A DNA stretch of 64,000 bases. Origin: Rhodobacter sp. (GTDB taxonomy: Bacteria; Pseudomonadota; Alphaproteobacteria; Rhodobacterales; Rhodobacteraceae). The notes beneath the pieces are model-generated. The model was not told where the DNA came from. It did not search any database and worked only from the letters and a program-made list of their open reading frames with translations. Shown in pieces: positions 54,854 to 64,000 of this stretch (within the stretch, counting starts at the first letter, position 1; the number at the start of each line of letters is the position of its first letter). A program made the position numbers and the translations under genes. Location of the stretch: positions 1 to 64,000 of the forward strand of contig JAIXUH010000027.1 in the NCBI GenBank assembly GCA_027484145.1, given 5' to 3'.

Positions 54854-55536
54854 GGATGGAACTGCCTCATGTGATAGGCGGAGTGTTCGGCCATCCTTGC
54901 ATAGCCGGTGGACACCGGGCAAGTGCTGCGCACAAGGCACCCGCCCGACATGCAGGCCTCGCCCGCCGCCGACAAATGGGCATGGCAGGCCGGAACGTCA
55001 TAGCCTGCTGGGGTAAGGGCGGCCACGGGGCAGGCGGAAAGGCAGGGCTTTGAGCAGGTGTCGCAGGGGCGGGCCGGGGGGGCGGGCAGTGCCAGAACCT
55101 CTTTCAGGGCCAATGCGCCGCGAAAGCTGACCAAGAGACCCTGATCGTGGTGCACCAGCAGGCGCACCGGGCTTTCCCATATCTGCCCTGTGCGCAGAGC
55201 CCATTGGTAAAACGGCTGATAGGGCGGCCCGCCAAAGGGGAACAGCGCCTTTGCCCCCAGATCGCAGGCCATGCCGCCGATGACCCGGCGCGACCAGCGA
55301 TCCACGGGGTCTGGCCCGCCCCATTCCGGCGATGTCTTGAGCGCGGGCCAGAAACCGGGTTCGCGCGGGCCCAGCAAAAGCACCGTCCGCGTGCCCGGTG
55401 GCAAGGCAGGATCGTCTTGGGCGAGAAAACCGCCCAGAATATCCAGATGGCGGTTGGCGGCCTGTTCGGCAACCGTGTTCAGCGAAAGGGCAGCCAAAGG
55501 CTCCACCCCAGTCTTGCCGGGCGTTCGTCCTGCCAT
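54850..55536 (-). CDS. Ferredoxin-like protein with C-terminal cysteine cluster
   Basis: A protein of up to 228 residues. The C-terminal part has CDTCSKPCLSACP followed by further cysteines (ACHAHL, ACMSGGC, STCP), suitable for two Fe-S clusters, resembling the ferredoxin part of QueG-like proteins. The N-terminal part (RTVLLLGPREPGFWPAL) is unlike ferredoxins. The start is unsure: this reading overlaps the upstream gene by 58 nt, and a GTG at 55506 would shorten it by ten residues. Confidence 0.7.
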   Translation of the reverse strand: MAGRTPGKTGVEPLAALSLNTVAEQAANRHLDILGGFLAQDDPALPPGTRTVLLLGPREPGFWPALKTSPEWGGPDPVDRWSRRVIGGMACDLGAKALFPFGGPPYQPFYQWALRTGQIWESPVRLLVHHDQGLLVSFRGALALKEVLALPAPPARPCDTCSKPCLSACPVAALTPAGYDVPACHAHLSAAGEACMSGGCLVRSTCPVSTGYARMAEHSAYHMRQFHP

Positions 55537-56267
55537 TGCAGACCCACCTCCATTGCCTGATGTCCGCCCTCGGGTTGGGCGCGATAGGTTTGAAACAGAC
55601 GGTCCCAGACGGACAGCGCAAAGCCGTAGTTGCTGTCATGCTCGTGCCGCTGGCTTGAATGGTGCACCCGGTGCATGTCGGGCGTCACCAGCAGCAACCG
55701 CAGGGCATGGTCAACCCCCTGTGGCAACCGCAGATTTGAATGATTGAACAAGGCCGTGCCGTTCAGGATGATCTCGAACAGCACCACGGCCAGGGCCGAG
55801 GGGCCGAGAAGGTAAACCAGTGCTATCTTGACCCCCATTGAGGCCAGAATTTCGACTGGGTGAAAGCGGACGGCTGTTGTCACATCGAAATCGCGGTCGG
55901 CGTGATGAACCCGGTGAAAGCGCCAGAGCAAAGGCACCTTGTGGGTGACCAGATGCTGCGCCCAGATCGCAAGGTCAAGGACGGCGATGGCCAGCATAAC
56001 CTCGGCCCAGACGGGCCAATCCAGCCAGTTCAGGAGCCCCCATCCCTGCGCGGTGGCATCCATCGCCGCCCCCACAGCCAAAAGCGGCAGGGCAAGCGCC
56101 ATGGCCCGCAGTGCCAGCGTGTCAAGCACGGTCATGGCAATGTTGGTGGTCCAGCGGCCGCTGCGGGGCAGGGCACGCGCACGGCGGGGAGCTTGCGCCT
56201 CCAGCACCGCAAAGAGAACAAAAAGGCCCAGAAAAATGGCAAGGCGGATTAGCGTCTCATCTGCCAT
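55479..56267 (-). CDS. Sterol desaturase / fatty acid hydroxylase family protein
   Basis: A 262-residue, four-helix membrane protein with the di-iron histidine boxes HLVTHKVPLLWRFHRVHH (about 105-122), FNHSN and DMHRVHHSSQRHEHD. The family hydroxylates or desaturates lipids, and a bacterial lipid or carotenoid is the likely substrate. Ends inside the start of the ferredoxin-like gene, which could supply electrons. Confidence 0.88.
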   Translation of the reverse strand: MADETLIRLAIFLGLFVLFAVLEAQAPRRARALPRSGRWTTNIAMTVLDTLALRAMALALPLLAVGAAMDATAQGWGLLNWLDWPVWAEVMLAIAVLDLAIWAQHLVTHKVPLLWRFHRVHHADRDFDVTTAVRFHPVEILASMGVKIALVYLLGPSALAVVLFEIILNGTALFNHSNLRLPQGVDHALRLLLVTPDMHRVHHSSQRHEHDSNYGFALSVWDRLFQTYRAQPEGGHQAMEVGLQWQDERPARLGWSLWLPFR

Positions 56268-56363
56268 CGCCGGTACCCTTTACGTTGCCGCCCGCGTCGC
56301 AGCCGGACAGATGACGACAGACTGACGGGTATCAGCGTTCAGGACAAGGCCCGCATCCGGGCA

Positions 56364-57263
56364 CTATCGTTTGACGCGCGGCTTGACGCGCGGGGTGGTG
56401 CTGCGGATCTGGCTGCCTGCGCCGTGGTCGGTGAACAGTTCCAGCAGGCAAGCATTGGGAATGCGCCCGTCGAGGATTGTCACGGCGCGGGTCCCCGCCT
56501 CGATCGCCATCAGCGCGGTTTCGGTTTTCGGAATCATGCCGCCCGAAATCACGCCTTCGGCCGTCATCTGCCGGATTTCGTCGGGGGTGATCTGGGTCAT
56601 GACCTCTCCGGCCGCGTTCTTAACGCCGGGAACGTCCGTCAGCAGCAGCAGACGGTCGGCCTGCAGCGCCCCGGCGATGGCACCCGCTGCCGTATCGCCG
56701 TTCACGTTGAATGTCTCATTGTCGGCCATGCCCGTCGCCACGGGGGCCACCACCGGGATGATCCCGGCGTTGTAAAGGTCGCGCAGCACCTGCACGTTCA
56801 TCTCGACCGGGCGGCCCACATAGCCAAGTTCGGGATCATCCGCCTCGCAGACCATCAGGTCGTCGTCCTTGCCCGAGATCCCCACCGCGCGGCCGCCAGC
56901 ATCCATGATGGCCTGCACGATGCGCTTGTTCACAAGGCCGGACAGGATCATTTCCACGACCTGCACGGTGGCTTTGTCGGTCACCCGTTTGCCACGCACG
57001 AATTCAGATTTGATGCCCAGTTTGGTCAGCATCTCGTTGATCATCGGCCCGCCGCCATGCACCACCACCGGGTGTACGCCAACCTGTTTCATCAGCACGA
57101 TATCGCGGGCGAATTCGGCCATCGCGGCATCATCGCCCATGGCGTTGCCGCCGAATTTGACCACCACCACCGCATTTTCAAACCGCTGAAGGTAGGGCAG
57201 GGCTTCGGACAGCATCTTTGCGGTGTTGAGGGCATCTTGCATGGTCAGGGTCTGCTGTTTCAT
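56364..57263 (-). CDS. argB: Acetylglutamate kinase
   Basis: A 299-residue ArgB, which phosphorylates N-acetyl-glutamate in arginine synthesis. [32 protein letters not shown] and the later [18 protein letters not shown] are the family signatures. The length and N-terminal helix are those of the arginine-inhibited hexameric type. It is the first gene of the minus-strand group and diverges from the SDR gene. Confidence 0.97.
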   Translation of the reverse strand: MKQQTLTMQDALNTAKMLSEALPYLQRFENAVVVVKFGGNAMGDDAAMAEFARDIVLMKQVGVHPVVVHGGGPMINEMLTKLGIKSEFVRGKRVTDKATVQVVEMILSGLVNKRIVQAIMDAGGRAVGISGKDDDLMVCEADDPELGYVGRPVEMNVQVLRDLYNAGIIPVVAPVATGMADNETFNVNGDTAAGAIAGALQADRLLLLTDVPGVKNAAGEVMTQITPDEIRQMTAEGVISGGMIPKTETALMAIEAGTRAVTILDGRIPNACLLELFTDHGAGSQIRSTTPRVKPRVKR

Positions 57264-57372
57264 CGGGGCCTCCGGGGTTGGGGGTTGGTAACGCCTTTGG
57301 CGCGGTCTGCCAAGCCGGGGATTGCCTTTCCCGCTTCAGGGCGTAGGGTCTGGCGGATGAATGGAGGCAGCC

Positions 57373-58104
57373 ATGACCGAGCAGAAAACCCTTGTCCTGA
57401 CAGGTGCATCGCGCGGAATCGGGCACGCGACCGTCAAGCGGTTTTCGGCCGAAGGCTGGCGCGTTCTGACCTGTTCGCGCCAACCCTTTGATGTGCGTTG
57501 TCCGTGGCCGGGCGGCGAGGATAACCATATTCAGATTGACCTTGCCGACCCCAACAAGACAATTGCGGCCATCGAGACGATCAAGGCAAAGGTCAATGGC
57601 CGCGTGCATGCGCTGGTGAACAACGCCGGGATCAGTCCCAAGGGCGAAGGCGGCAAGCGGCTGAGCACGCTGGACACCGATCTGCGCACATGGGGGCAGG
57701 TGTTCCACGTCAATTTCTTCTCCAGCGTGATTCTGGCGCGCGGGCTGAAGGATGAACTGGCGGCAACCAAAGGGTCCATCGTCAACGTCACCTCGATTGC
57801 CGGAGTGCGCGTGCATCCCTTTGCCGGGGCGGCCTATGCCACGTCAAAGGCGGCACTGGCCGCGCTGACCCGCGAAATGGCGCATGATTTCGGCCCGCTG
57901 GGTGTTCGCGTCAATGCGATTGCGCCGGGTGAGGTGGAAACGGCGATCCTGTCGCCGGGCACCGACAAAATCGTCGAAAAACTGCCCATGCAGCGCCTTG
58001 GGCAACCGCGCGAAGTGGCGGATGTGATCTGGTTTTTGTGTTCCGACCAATCCAGCTATATCTCGGGCGCGGAAATCGAAGTGAATGGCGCGCAGCACGT
58101 CTGA
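57373..58104 (+). CDS. Short-chain dehydrogenase/reductase
   Basis: A 243-residue SDR. The NAD(P) motif [10 protein letters not shown] is at residues 10-19, [10 protein letters not shown] is the NNAG motif, and AYATSKAAL holds the catalytic Tyr and Lys. Start chosen at 57373, 5 nt after GGAGG. The substrate is unknown; FabG-like folds are common. The next gene starts 59 nt downstream. Confidence 0.85.
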   Translation: MTEQKTLVLTGASRGIGHATVKRFSAEGWRVLTCSRQPFDVRCPWPGGEDNHIQIDLADPNKTIAAIETIKAKVNGRVHALVNNAGISPKGEGGKRLSTLDTDLRTWGQVFHVNFFSSVILARGLKDELAATKGSIVNVTSIAGVRVHPFAGAAYATSKAALAALTREMAHDFGPLGVRVNAIAPGEVETAILSPGTDKIVEKLPMQRLGQPREVADVIWFLCSDQSSYISGAEIEVNGAQHV

Positions 58105-58163
58105 CGCTTGACCCCAAGGGCGGCGCACCGCATACGCCCGCCATTCCCCGTGCGGAGGCCCTG

Positions 58164-59033
58164 ATGCTGGACGAAGCAGACGAGATTCACCCCCTGTTTC
58201 ACGGCGCCCCAAAGACGCTGGAGTTTCGCAAGCTGCGCAAACGGCTTTTGCAGGACGTGCGCGAGGCGATTGAAACCTATGGCATGGCGCGCAAGGGCGA
58301 CCGTTGGCTGGTGTGTCTCTCTGGGGGCAAGGACAGCTATACGCTGCTGGCCATTCTGACCGAGTTGAAATGGCGTGGTCTGCTGCCGGTTGACCTTCTG
58401 GCCTGCAATCTGGATCAGGGGCAGCCGAATTTTCCCGCGACGGTGCTGCCTGATTTCCTGACGCGGATGGGGGTTCCCCACCGGATCGAGTATCAGGACA
58501 CCTATTCTATCGTGCTGGAAAAGACTAAGCCGGGGGGCACGATGTGTGCCGTCTGTTCGCGCCTGCGGCGCGGCAACCTCTATCGCATCGCGCGTGAGGA
58601 AGGGTGTTCAACGGTGGTGCTGGGGCATCACCGCGATGATATCCTTGAGACATTCTTCATGAACCTGTTCCACGGCGGGCGGCTGGCCACCATGCCACCG
58701 CGCTTGCTGAACGAAGACGGCGATCTGTTTTTGGCCCGGCCTCTGGCCTTTGTGGCCGAGGCGGACTGCGATGCCTTTGCCAAGGCGCTGCACTATCCGA
58801 TCATTCCCTGTGATCTGTGCGGCTCGCAAGAGGGGTTGCAACGCGCGCAGGTCAAGAAACTGCTGGATGAGTGGGAGGCGCGAACCCCTGGCCGCCGTCA
58901 GGTGATGTTCCGGTCGCTTTTGAACGTGCGTCCTTCACACCTTGCGGACCCGAACCTGTTCGATTTTGCGGGGCTGATGCAGCAGACAGGAACATTTCGT
59001 GAAAATCCGCCGCAACTGAAGGATCAGGATTAA
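58164..59033 (+). CDS. ttcA: tRNA 2-thiocytidine biosynthesis protein TtcA
   Basis: A 289-residue PP-loop ATPase that thiolates C32 of tRNA. The PP-loop SGGKDS is at residues 53-58, followed by the iron-sulfur cysteines CAVC and later CDLCGSQ. The ATG at 58164 follows GGAGG; a frame extending upstream overlaps the SDR gene. Confidence 0.95.
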   Translation: MLDEADEIHPLFHGAPKTLEFRKLRKRLLQDVREAIETYGMARKGDRWLVCLSGGKDSYTLLAILTELKWRGLLPVDLLACNLDQGQPNFPATVLPDFLTRMGVPHRIEYQDTYSIVLEKTKPGGTMCAVCSRLRRGNLYRIAREEGCSTVVLGHHRDDILETFFMNLFHGGRLATMPPRLLNEDGDLFLARPLAFVAEADCDAFAKALHYPIIPCDLCGSQEGLQRAQVKKLLDEWEARTPGRRQVMFRSLLNVRPSHLADPNLFDFAGLMQQTGTFRENPPQLKDQD

Positions 59034-59104
59034 GGCTTCAGTCAGCAACTGCGCCTAGCGTCTGGGTCACGGAAGCGGTGGCTTCCCTGACGCGGGAGGC
59101 GAAG

Positions 59105-60640
59105 ATGTCGGGCAAAGACGTGGTCGGCGCGGTGCTGAAGGCGGCGTCAGGGCGGCTTTCGGGGGCGGAATGGCTGGTGCTGCTGCCGGGATTGACCCTT
59201 TTGGCCTATTGGGTGGGGGGGGAACCGCCCATGATTGCGCTTGCCATTGGTGCGCCTGTGCTGCTGGCGCTGTCCTCGCTGATGCAGCGCAAACCTGCCC
59301 AAACCGGCGAGCAACCCCTGACCGGTTTTGCAACCGAACCCATCCTGCTTGACCGGCTGGATCGCATTCTTGCCGATGGCACCCTATCGGGCCGCACAAC
59401 GGCCTGCTTTGTCGTGCTGTTTGACGAAGCCGATGCGCTGCTTGACCGGCATGGGCGCGCCGCGCGCGATATCATCCTGCGCCAGACAGCCGAACGCCTT
59501 AGCTTGACCACGCGGGAAGGGGATATCGTGGCGCGGCTGCAACCGGGCGGCTTTTCGCTGGTTCTGGCCCCCGTCCTGCGGTTTGATCTGGAAACCGCGA
59601 TACAACTGGCCGTTCGTCTGCAGGCCGCAGCCACGGCCCCCTTGGCGTTGGACGGGCTGACCCTGCACCCCTCGGTTTCAGTCGGGTTCTGCCTCGCTCA
59701 GCGGTCACCGGGCCCCACGGCCAAGGCCATGCTTGAGGCTGCCCTGATCGCCGCGGATGAAGCGTTGCGTAACGGTCCGGGCGCCATTCGGGCCTTCCTG
59801 CCCGAAATGACAGCACGTCGGGCTGACCGGGCAACGCTGCGGACAGGGCTGGAACAGGCGCTGGACGAAGGCCAGATTCGCCCGTGGTTTCAGCCGCAGG
59901 TGTCTACCGATACGGGCGAAATCACCGGATGCGAGGCGCTTGCCCGTTGGCACCATCCGGACCGCGGCATTCTATCTCCGACGGAATTTCTGCCGCTTGT
60001 CGAAGATGCGGGCCTTTCGGCCCGTTTGGGTGAGGTTATCTTGTTCGGCGCTTTGTCGGCGCTCTCGCGGTGGGATAAGGCCGGGTTTGGCATTGCCCGC
60101 GTGGCGGTCAATTTTTCGGCGTCAGAACTGCGCAACCCCCGGCTTGCCGAAAAGCTGAAGTGGGAGTTGGACCGCTTTTCCCTGCCGCCGAACCGATTGA
60201 CCATCGAGGTGCTGGAAACGGTTGCCGCGCGTTTTGACGATGACATCATCCTGTCGAACCTTGCGCAGCTTTCGGCGCTTGGCTGCGGCATTGATCTGGA
60301 TGATTTCGGCACCGGACAGGCGTCTATCGCCAACATCCGCCGCTTCGCCGTGACGCGCATCAAGATCGACCGCAGCTTTGTGGCGCGTGCCGATACGGAC
60401 CCGGCGCAAAAGCGCATGGTGGCGGCGATCCTGTCGATGGCCGAACGCCTTGGCCTTGAAACCGTGGCCGAGGGCGTCGAGACGCCGGGGGAACACGCGA
60501 CCATTGCGCAACTGGGCTGCACCCATGCACAGGGATTCGGAATCGCGCGCCCGATGACCGTGGAAGAAAGCTTTGGCTGGATCGAGCGGCACCGCAGCGG
60601 CCTTGCACGCGTGGCACAGGTGGGTCGGGTCCGGCGTTGA
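59105..60640 (+). CDS. Cyclic-di-GMP phosphodiesterase (EAL) with degenerate GGDEF
   Basis: A 511-residue protein with two N-terminal membrane helices (about 20-65), a degenerate GGDEF domain (about 90-225) and an EAL domain (about 245-495). The GGDEF motif is replaced by PGGFS, so cyclase activity is unlikely. The EAL domain keeps CEALARW, VNFSASEL, DDFGTG, IKIDRSF and AEGVET, so c-di-GMP hydrolysis is likely. Start 59105 follows GGGAGG. It may lower c-di-GMP and favour motility. Confidence 0.9.
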   Translation: MSGKDVVGAVLKAASGRLSGAEWLVLLPGLTLLAYWVGGEPPMIALAIGAPVLLALSSLMQRKPAQTGEQPLTGFATEPILLDRLDRILADGTLSGRTTACFVVLFDEADALLDRHGRAARDIILRQTAERLSLTTREGDIVARLQPGGFSLVLAPVLRFDLETAIQLAVRLQAAATAPLALDGLTLHPSVSVGFCLAQRSPGPTAKAMLEAALIAADEALRNGPGAIRAFLPEMTARRADRATLRTGLEQALDEGQIRPWFQPQVSTDTGEITGCEALARWHHPDRGILSPTEFLPLVEDAGLSARLGEVILFGALSALSRWDKAGFGIARVAVNFSASELRNPRLAEKLKWELDRFSLPPNRLTIEVLETVAARFDDDIILSNLAQLSALGCGIDLDDFGTGQASIANIRRFAVTRIKIDRSFVARADTDPAQKRMVAAILSMAERLGLETVAEGVETPGEHATIAQLGCTHAQGFGIARPMTVEESFGWIERHRSGLARVAQVGRVRR

Positions 60641-60778
60641 TGGGCAAACGCAGGCCCCGCGCCGGTCTGTCACGTCTTGCGGGGGCTCTGAAATTGCTGA
60701 TCACGGGAAAACCGCTTGACCTTTGTCGCCCCCTTCTGTTGAACGACCGCTGACCTGAACAATGGTGGCGTGGTCCCG

Positions 60779-62647
60779 ATGGACGATCAGAACAAGAACC
60801 TAATCCTTGCAACCGTGCTTTCCTTTTTGGTGATCATGGTGTGGTTCGTGCTGTTTCCACCGCCTGAGGCTGTGGTCGATCCGAACGCACCGGCCGTGAC
60901 TGCGGTCGAAGGGACAAACCCCGCCGCAACGCTCCCTGTGGCCGAAGGTGCTGCGCCGACCGAAGGGGCCGCTCCGGCGGCTGAGGCACCGCGCGTCACC
61001 ATCGACACACCGTCGCTGAAAGGCTCGGTGTCGTTGCTGGGGGGACGGATCGATGACCTTGAACTGAAGCGGTATACGCAGACCCTTGAAAAAGGGTCGG
61101 ATGTGGTGCGCCTGCTAGCCCCCGTGGGGCAGGAAAACGCCTATTACGCGTTGTTCGGCTGGGGTCCCGCCGGCAGCCTTGATCAGGCGGATGTGCCCGG
61201 CGCCAACACCGAATGGAAACCGGTTGGCGGGGGCACTCTGGCCCCGGGCAACCCCATCACGATGATGTGGCAGAACACCAAGGGCCTGACCTTCACGCGC
61301 ATTCTGTCGGTCGACGAAAACTATATGTTCACGGTGACCGATACTGTCGCCAACACCGGCACCGAAGAGGCGCGGCTGTTTCCCTATGGTGTGGTGGCGC
61401 GCCATGGTAAACCGACCAACCTTGAGAACTTTTTCGTCAGCTTCGAAGGCGTTGTCGCACGGGCCGACGGGCAGCTGAGCGAAACCAAATATGACGCTGT
61501 TGCGGAATTGCCCGTGGTCGAGCGCGAGGCCGCGCAGGCCGAAGTGGTCGAAGCGACGACCGATGGCTGGATCGGCTTTACCGACAAATACTGGATGACC
61601 GTTCTGGTGCCCGAACAGGGCAAGCCCTTTACCTCGGTCACCAAATTCGTGCCGTCGGCCAATATCTACCAGACCGAGACCCGCCAGCCTGTGATGTCGG
61701 TCGCACCGGGGGCCACCATCACCTCGTCCTCGCGCGTGTTCGCCGGGGCGAAGGAATGGGCCACGATCCGCGACTACCAGACCGGGGCCGCCGCGATCAC
61801 GCCTATTCCTGGCTTTATCGATGCAATCGATTGGGGTTGGTTCTACTTCCTGACCAAACCGATGTTCGCGGTGCTGCACTGGCTGAATGCCACCATCGGC
61901 AACATGGGTCTTGCGATCATCGGCCTGACCTTTGTGCTGAAACTTCTGGTGCTGCCGCTGGCCTATAAATCCTATGTCAGTATGGCGCGCATGAAAGAAC
62001 TGCAGCCCGAGATGGAGGCGCTGAAAGAGCGCGCGGGCGAAGACAAGCAGATGCTTCAGCGCGAAATGATGAAGCTTTACAAGGACAAAAAGGTGAATCC
62101 GGCGGCCGGGTGTTTGCCTGTGCTGATCCAGATCCCGATCTTTTTCAGCCTCTACAAGGTGATTTTCGTCACCATCGAATTGCGCCACGCGCCGTTCTTT
62201 GGCTGGCTGAATGACCTGTCTGCCCCCGATTCGTCGTCGTTGTTCAACCTGTTCGGCCTGTTGCCGTGGGCCGCGCCCGCGCCTGGCAGCATCCTTGCGC
62301 TTGTGTTCATCGGCATTCTGCCGATCCTTTTGGGCATCACCATGTGGCTGCAGCAAAAGCTGAACCCGGCGCCTACTGATGCCACTCAGGCGGCCGTCTT
62401 TGCATGGATGCCGTGGATTTTCATGTTCATGCTGGGTGGTTTTGCCAGCGGTCTGGTGGTCTACTGGATCACCAACAACATCATCACGTTCGGCCAGCAG
62501 TATGCCATCATGCGAAGCCATGGACACAGCCCGGATATCTTTGGCAACATCAGGTCAAGCTTCCAGAAAAAGACCGTCGCCACACCGCCCGAGCCAAAGA
62601 CACCCGTCAAGGGGTCAGGCGGGCCGGGCAAGACAGGGAAGAAATGA
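60779..62647 (+). CDS. yidC: Membrane protein insertase YidC
   Basis: A 622-residue Gram-negative YidC. One N-terminal helix (about 7-27), a large periplasmic domain (to about 350) and a C-terminal five-helix domain, with LVLPLAYKSYVSMARMKEL and NPAAGCLPVLIQIPIFFSLY. It inserts proteins with or without SecYEG. The ATG at 60779 is preferred to a GTG at 60770. A weak TTGACC is at 60716-60721. rnpA and rpmH, often next to yidC, are not adjacent here. Confidence 0.97.
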   Translation: MDDQNKNLILATVLSFLVIMVWFVLFPPPEAVVDPNAPAVTAVEGTNPAATLPVAEGAAPTEGAAPAAEAPRVTIDTPSLKGSVSLLGGRIDDLELKRYTQTLEKGSDVVRLLAPVGQENAYYALFGWGPAGSLDQADVPGANTEWKPVGGGTLAPGNPITMMWQNTKGLTFTRILSVDENYMFTVTDTVANTGTEEARLFPYGVVARHGKPTNLENFFVSFEGVVARADGQLSETKYDAVAELPVVEREAAQAEVVEATTDGWIGFTDKYWMTVLVPEQGKPFTSVTKFVPSANIYQTETRQPVMSVAPGATITSSSRVFAGAKEWATIRDYQTGAAAITPIPGFIDAIDWGWFYFLTKPMFAVLHWLNATIGNMGLAIIGLTFVLKLLVLPLAYKSYVSMARMKELQPEMEALKERAGEDKQMLQREMMKLYKDKKVNPAAGCLPVLIQIPIFFSLYKVIFVTIELRHAPFFGWLNDLSAPDSSSLFNLFGLLPWAAPAPGSILALVFIGILPILLGITMWLQQKLNPAPTDATQAAVFAWMPWIFMFMLGGFASGLVVYWITNNIITFGQQYAIMRSHGHSPDIFGNIRSSFQKKTVATPPEPKTPVKGSGGPGKTGKK

Positions 62648-63387
62648 ACGCACTGACCCGGATCACCCGACATCCGATCAAGGGCCACGGACGCGAAGAC
62701 CTCGCGTCCGTTTGGCTTTCGGCGGGGGCCTGCCTGCCCTGGGATCGTCACTGGGCCGTCGCCCATGATGCGGCACGGCTTGTTGATGGCTGGAACCCTT
62801 GCGTGAACTTTGCCCGTGGCGCAAAGGCCGCATCGTTGATGGCCATCACGGCGCAGCTGGACGAGGCAACGGCCACGGTCCGGCTGGACCACCCGACCCA
62901 AGGCAGCCTCACCTTTCGCCCTGATGATCCGGACGACCTTGCCGCCTTTCTGGCATGGGTCGCCCCGTTGAACCCGCCCGATCGCGCACAGCCTGCGCGC
63001 ATCGTGACGGCGGGGCGGGGCATGACCGACAGTGATTTTCCATCTGTGGCCATCCTGTCCGAGACGTCGCAGGCAGACCTTTCTGCGCGGATGGGCGTCG
63101 CACTGGACCACAACCGCTGGCGTGGCAACCTGTGGCTGTCAGGGGCCGAACCCTTTGCCGAATTTGGCTGGGTTGGCCAGCATGTCAGGATTGGCGAGGC
63201 GGTGCTGAAGATCGAAGAGCGGATCACGCGTTGCAAAGCCACTACCGTCAACCCCGCGACGGGCGTGTCGGACGCCAATACCCTTGCCGCGCTTGAGGCC
63301 GCCTATGGCCATCAGGATTTCGGCGTTTATGCGACGGTCGTCACGGGGGCGAACATCGCCCTTGGCGCGGAATGGAGCGTTCTATGA
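62644..63387 (+). CDS. MOSC-domain protein
   Basis: A 247-residue protein with a MOSC fold (about 110-245), a domain that binds a molybdenum cofactor or carries sulfur. The conserved Cys is in ITRCKATTVNPATG. The start overlaps the yidC stop (ATGA) and the stop overlaps engB (ATGA), so the three genes are translated together, an arrangement often seen in Rhodobacterales. The reaction is unknown. Confidence 0.88.
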   Translation: MNALTRITRHPIKGHGREDLASVWLSAGACLPWDRHWAVAHDAARLVDGWNPCVNFARGAKAASLMAITAQLDEATATVRLDHPTQGSLTFRPDDPDDLAAFLAWVAPLNPPDRAQPARIVTAGRGMTDSDFPSVAILSETSQADLSARMGVALDHNRWRGNLWLSGAEPFAEFGWVGQHVRIGEAVLKIEERITRCKATTVNPATGVSDANTLAALEAAYGHQDFGVYATVVTGANIALGAEWSVL

Positions 63388-64000
63388 GCCTGTCTTTCAC
63401 CCTCGCCCCCGAGCCAGAGGATGAGGCCCGTGAAACCGGGCGGCTGCTGTTTGCAGGGCCAGTGACCTTTGTGAAGGGCGTGGTGGCCATGCCCGGCCTA
63501 CCGCCGGCCGACCGCGTCGAGGTGTGTTTTGCCGGGCGGTCGAATGTGGGAAAATCAAGCCTGATCAACGGGCTCACGGGCCGCAAGACCCTTGCCCGTG
63601 CCTCTAACACGCCCGGACGGACCCAAGAGATCAACTTCTTCGCCTTGGGCGAAAGCCGCTACATGGTGGACCTTCCCGGCTACGGCTATGCCGAGGCGCC
63701 GGTGGCCGTAGTCGCTAAATGGCAGGCGCTGCTGCGGGCGTACCTGTCGGGGCGGCAGACGCTGAGGCGGGCCTTTGTGCTGGTGGACATGCGCCATGGT
63801 ATCAAGGCCGTTGATCAGGAGATCCTGACGCTGCTGGACCGCTCAGCCGTGACCTTTCAGGTGGTTCTGACCAAGGCCGACAAGGTGAATGATGCCACGC
63901 GGGCCGAAACGATTGCACAGGTGCAGGCCGCACTTGGCAAACATGCGGCGGCCTATCCCGAAATCGTGGTGACCAGTTCGGAAAAGGGCGAGGGGCTGGA
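63384..64000 (+). CDS. engB: Ribosome biogenesis GTPase EngB/YihA (partial)
   Basis: The first 205 residues of EngB, cut by the window end. G1 is GRSNVGKSS (residues 51-59), G3 is DLPGYG, G4 is TKADK and the G5 region is VVTSS. EngB acts in 50S assembly. It begins inside the MOSC gene stop codon. Confidence 0.96.
   Translation, partial: MSLSFTLAPEPEDEARETGRLLFAGPVTFVKGVVAMPGLPPADRVEVCFAGRSNVGKSSLINGLTGRKTLARASNTPGRTQEINFFALGESRYMVDLPGYGYAEAPVAVVAKWQALLRAYLSGRQTLRRAFVLVDMRHGIKAVDQEILTLLDRSAVTFQVVLTKADKVNDATRAETIAQVQAALGKHAAAYPEIVVTSSEKGEGL

Noticed and set aside
60641-60778. rnpA or rpmH gene upstream of yidC
   Set aside because: The 138-base gap is too short for rnpA and contains no open frame resembling L34.

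Overview
The window is a high-GC alphaproteobacterial chromosome segment, almost certainly from the Rhodobacterales (Rhodobacter/Paracoccus-like). The evidence is the alphaproteobacterial form of the S10-spc-alpha ribosomal superoperon (tuf followed by rpsJ, a Zn-lid adk after secY, no rpsD or rpmJ), an Aap-type amino acid transporter, an ATP12 gene beside an RluC-type gene, and a yidC-MOSC-engB run. I found no insertion sequence, prophage, CRISPR array, tRNA or rRNA.

Region 1 (1-17700) is the ribosomal superoperon: tuf end, S10, L3, L4, L23, L2, S19, L22, S3, L16, L29, S17, L14, L24, L5, S14, S8, L6, L18, S5, L30, L15, SecY, Adk, S13, S11, RpoA, L17. It is cut by hairpin terminators after L23, L16 and L30. 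Four non-ribosomal genes sit at two of these seams. After L16 there is a 2OG-Fe(II) oxygenase-like gene and an AT-richer coiled-coil gene whose protein ends in an SSB-like tip (MDDEIPF). After L30 there is a small PAS-like/zinc-ribbon gene and a solitary ectoine-synthase-type cupin.

Region 2 (17858-19106) is a quorum-sensing pair, luxR then luxI, directly downstream of rplQ. Region 3 (19154-26207, minus strand) is a polyamine-type ABC importer between an amidohydrolase and an amidase. Region 4 (26338-34436, minus strand) is an aerobic carbon monoxide dehydrogenase cluster in the order coxC-M-S-L-D-E-F. CoxL carries the form I active-site loop AYRCSFR, so this is a genuine CO dehydrogenase. 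Three direct repeats 20-21 bp apart upstream of coxM may be the binding site of the MHYT-LytTR regulator CoxC.

Region 5 (34736-43847, plus strand) is a complete chemotaxis-type operon: STAS protein, CheY, CheA, CheW, receptor, CheW, CheR, CheB, and a soluble receptor-like protein with a decayed signalling tip. Region 6 (43921-48934) holds a Do-type periplasmic protease, RarA, CrcB, an RluC-type pseudouridine synthase and ATP12. Region 7 (49168-53729) is an aapJQMP general amino acid ABC transporter with a hairpin after aapJ.

Region 8 (53859-57263, minus strand) has a YqaA-like membrane protein, SixA-type phosphatase, ferredoxin-like protein, sterol-desaturase-family protein and ArgB. Region 9 (57373-64000, plus strand) has an SDR oxidoreductase, TtcA, an EAL phosphodiesterase with a degenerate GGDEF domain, YidC, a MOSC protein and EngB (cut by the window edge). 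No gene-free stretch exceeds 300 bases; the longest, 34437-34735, separates the cox and chemotaxis operons.
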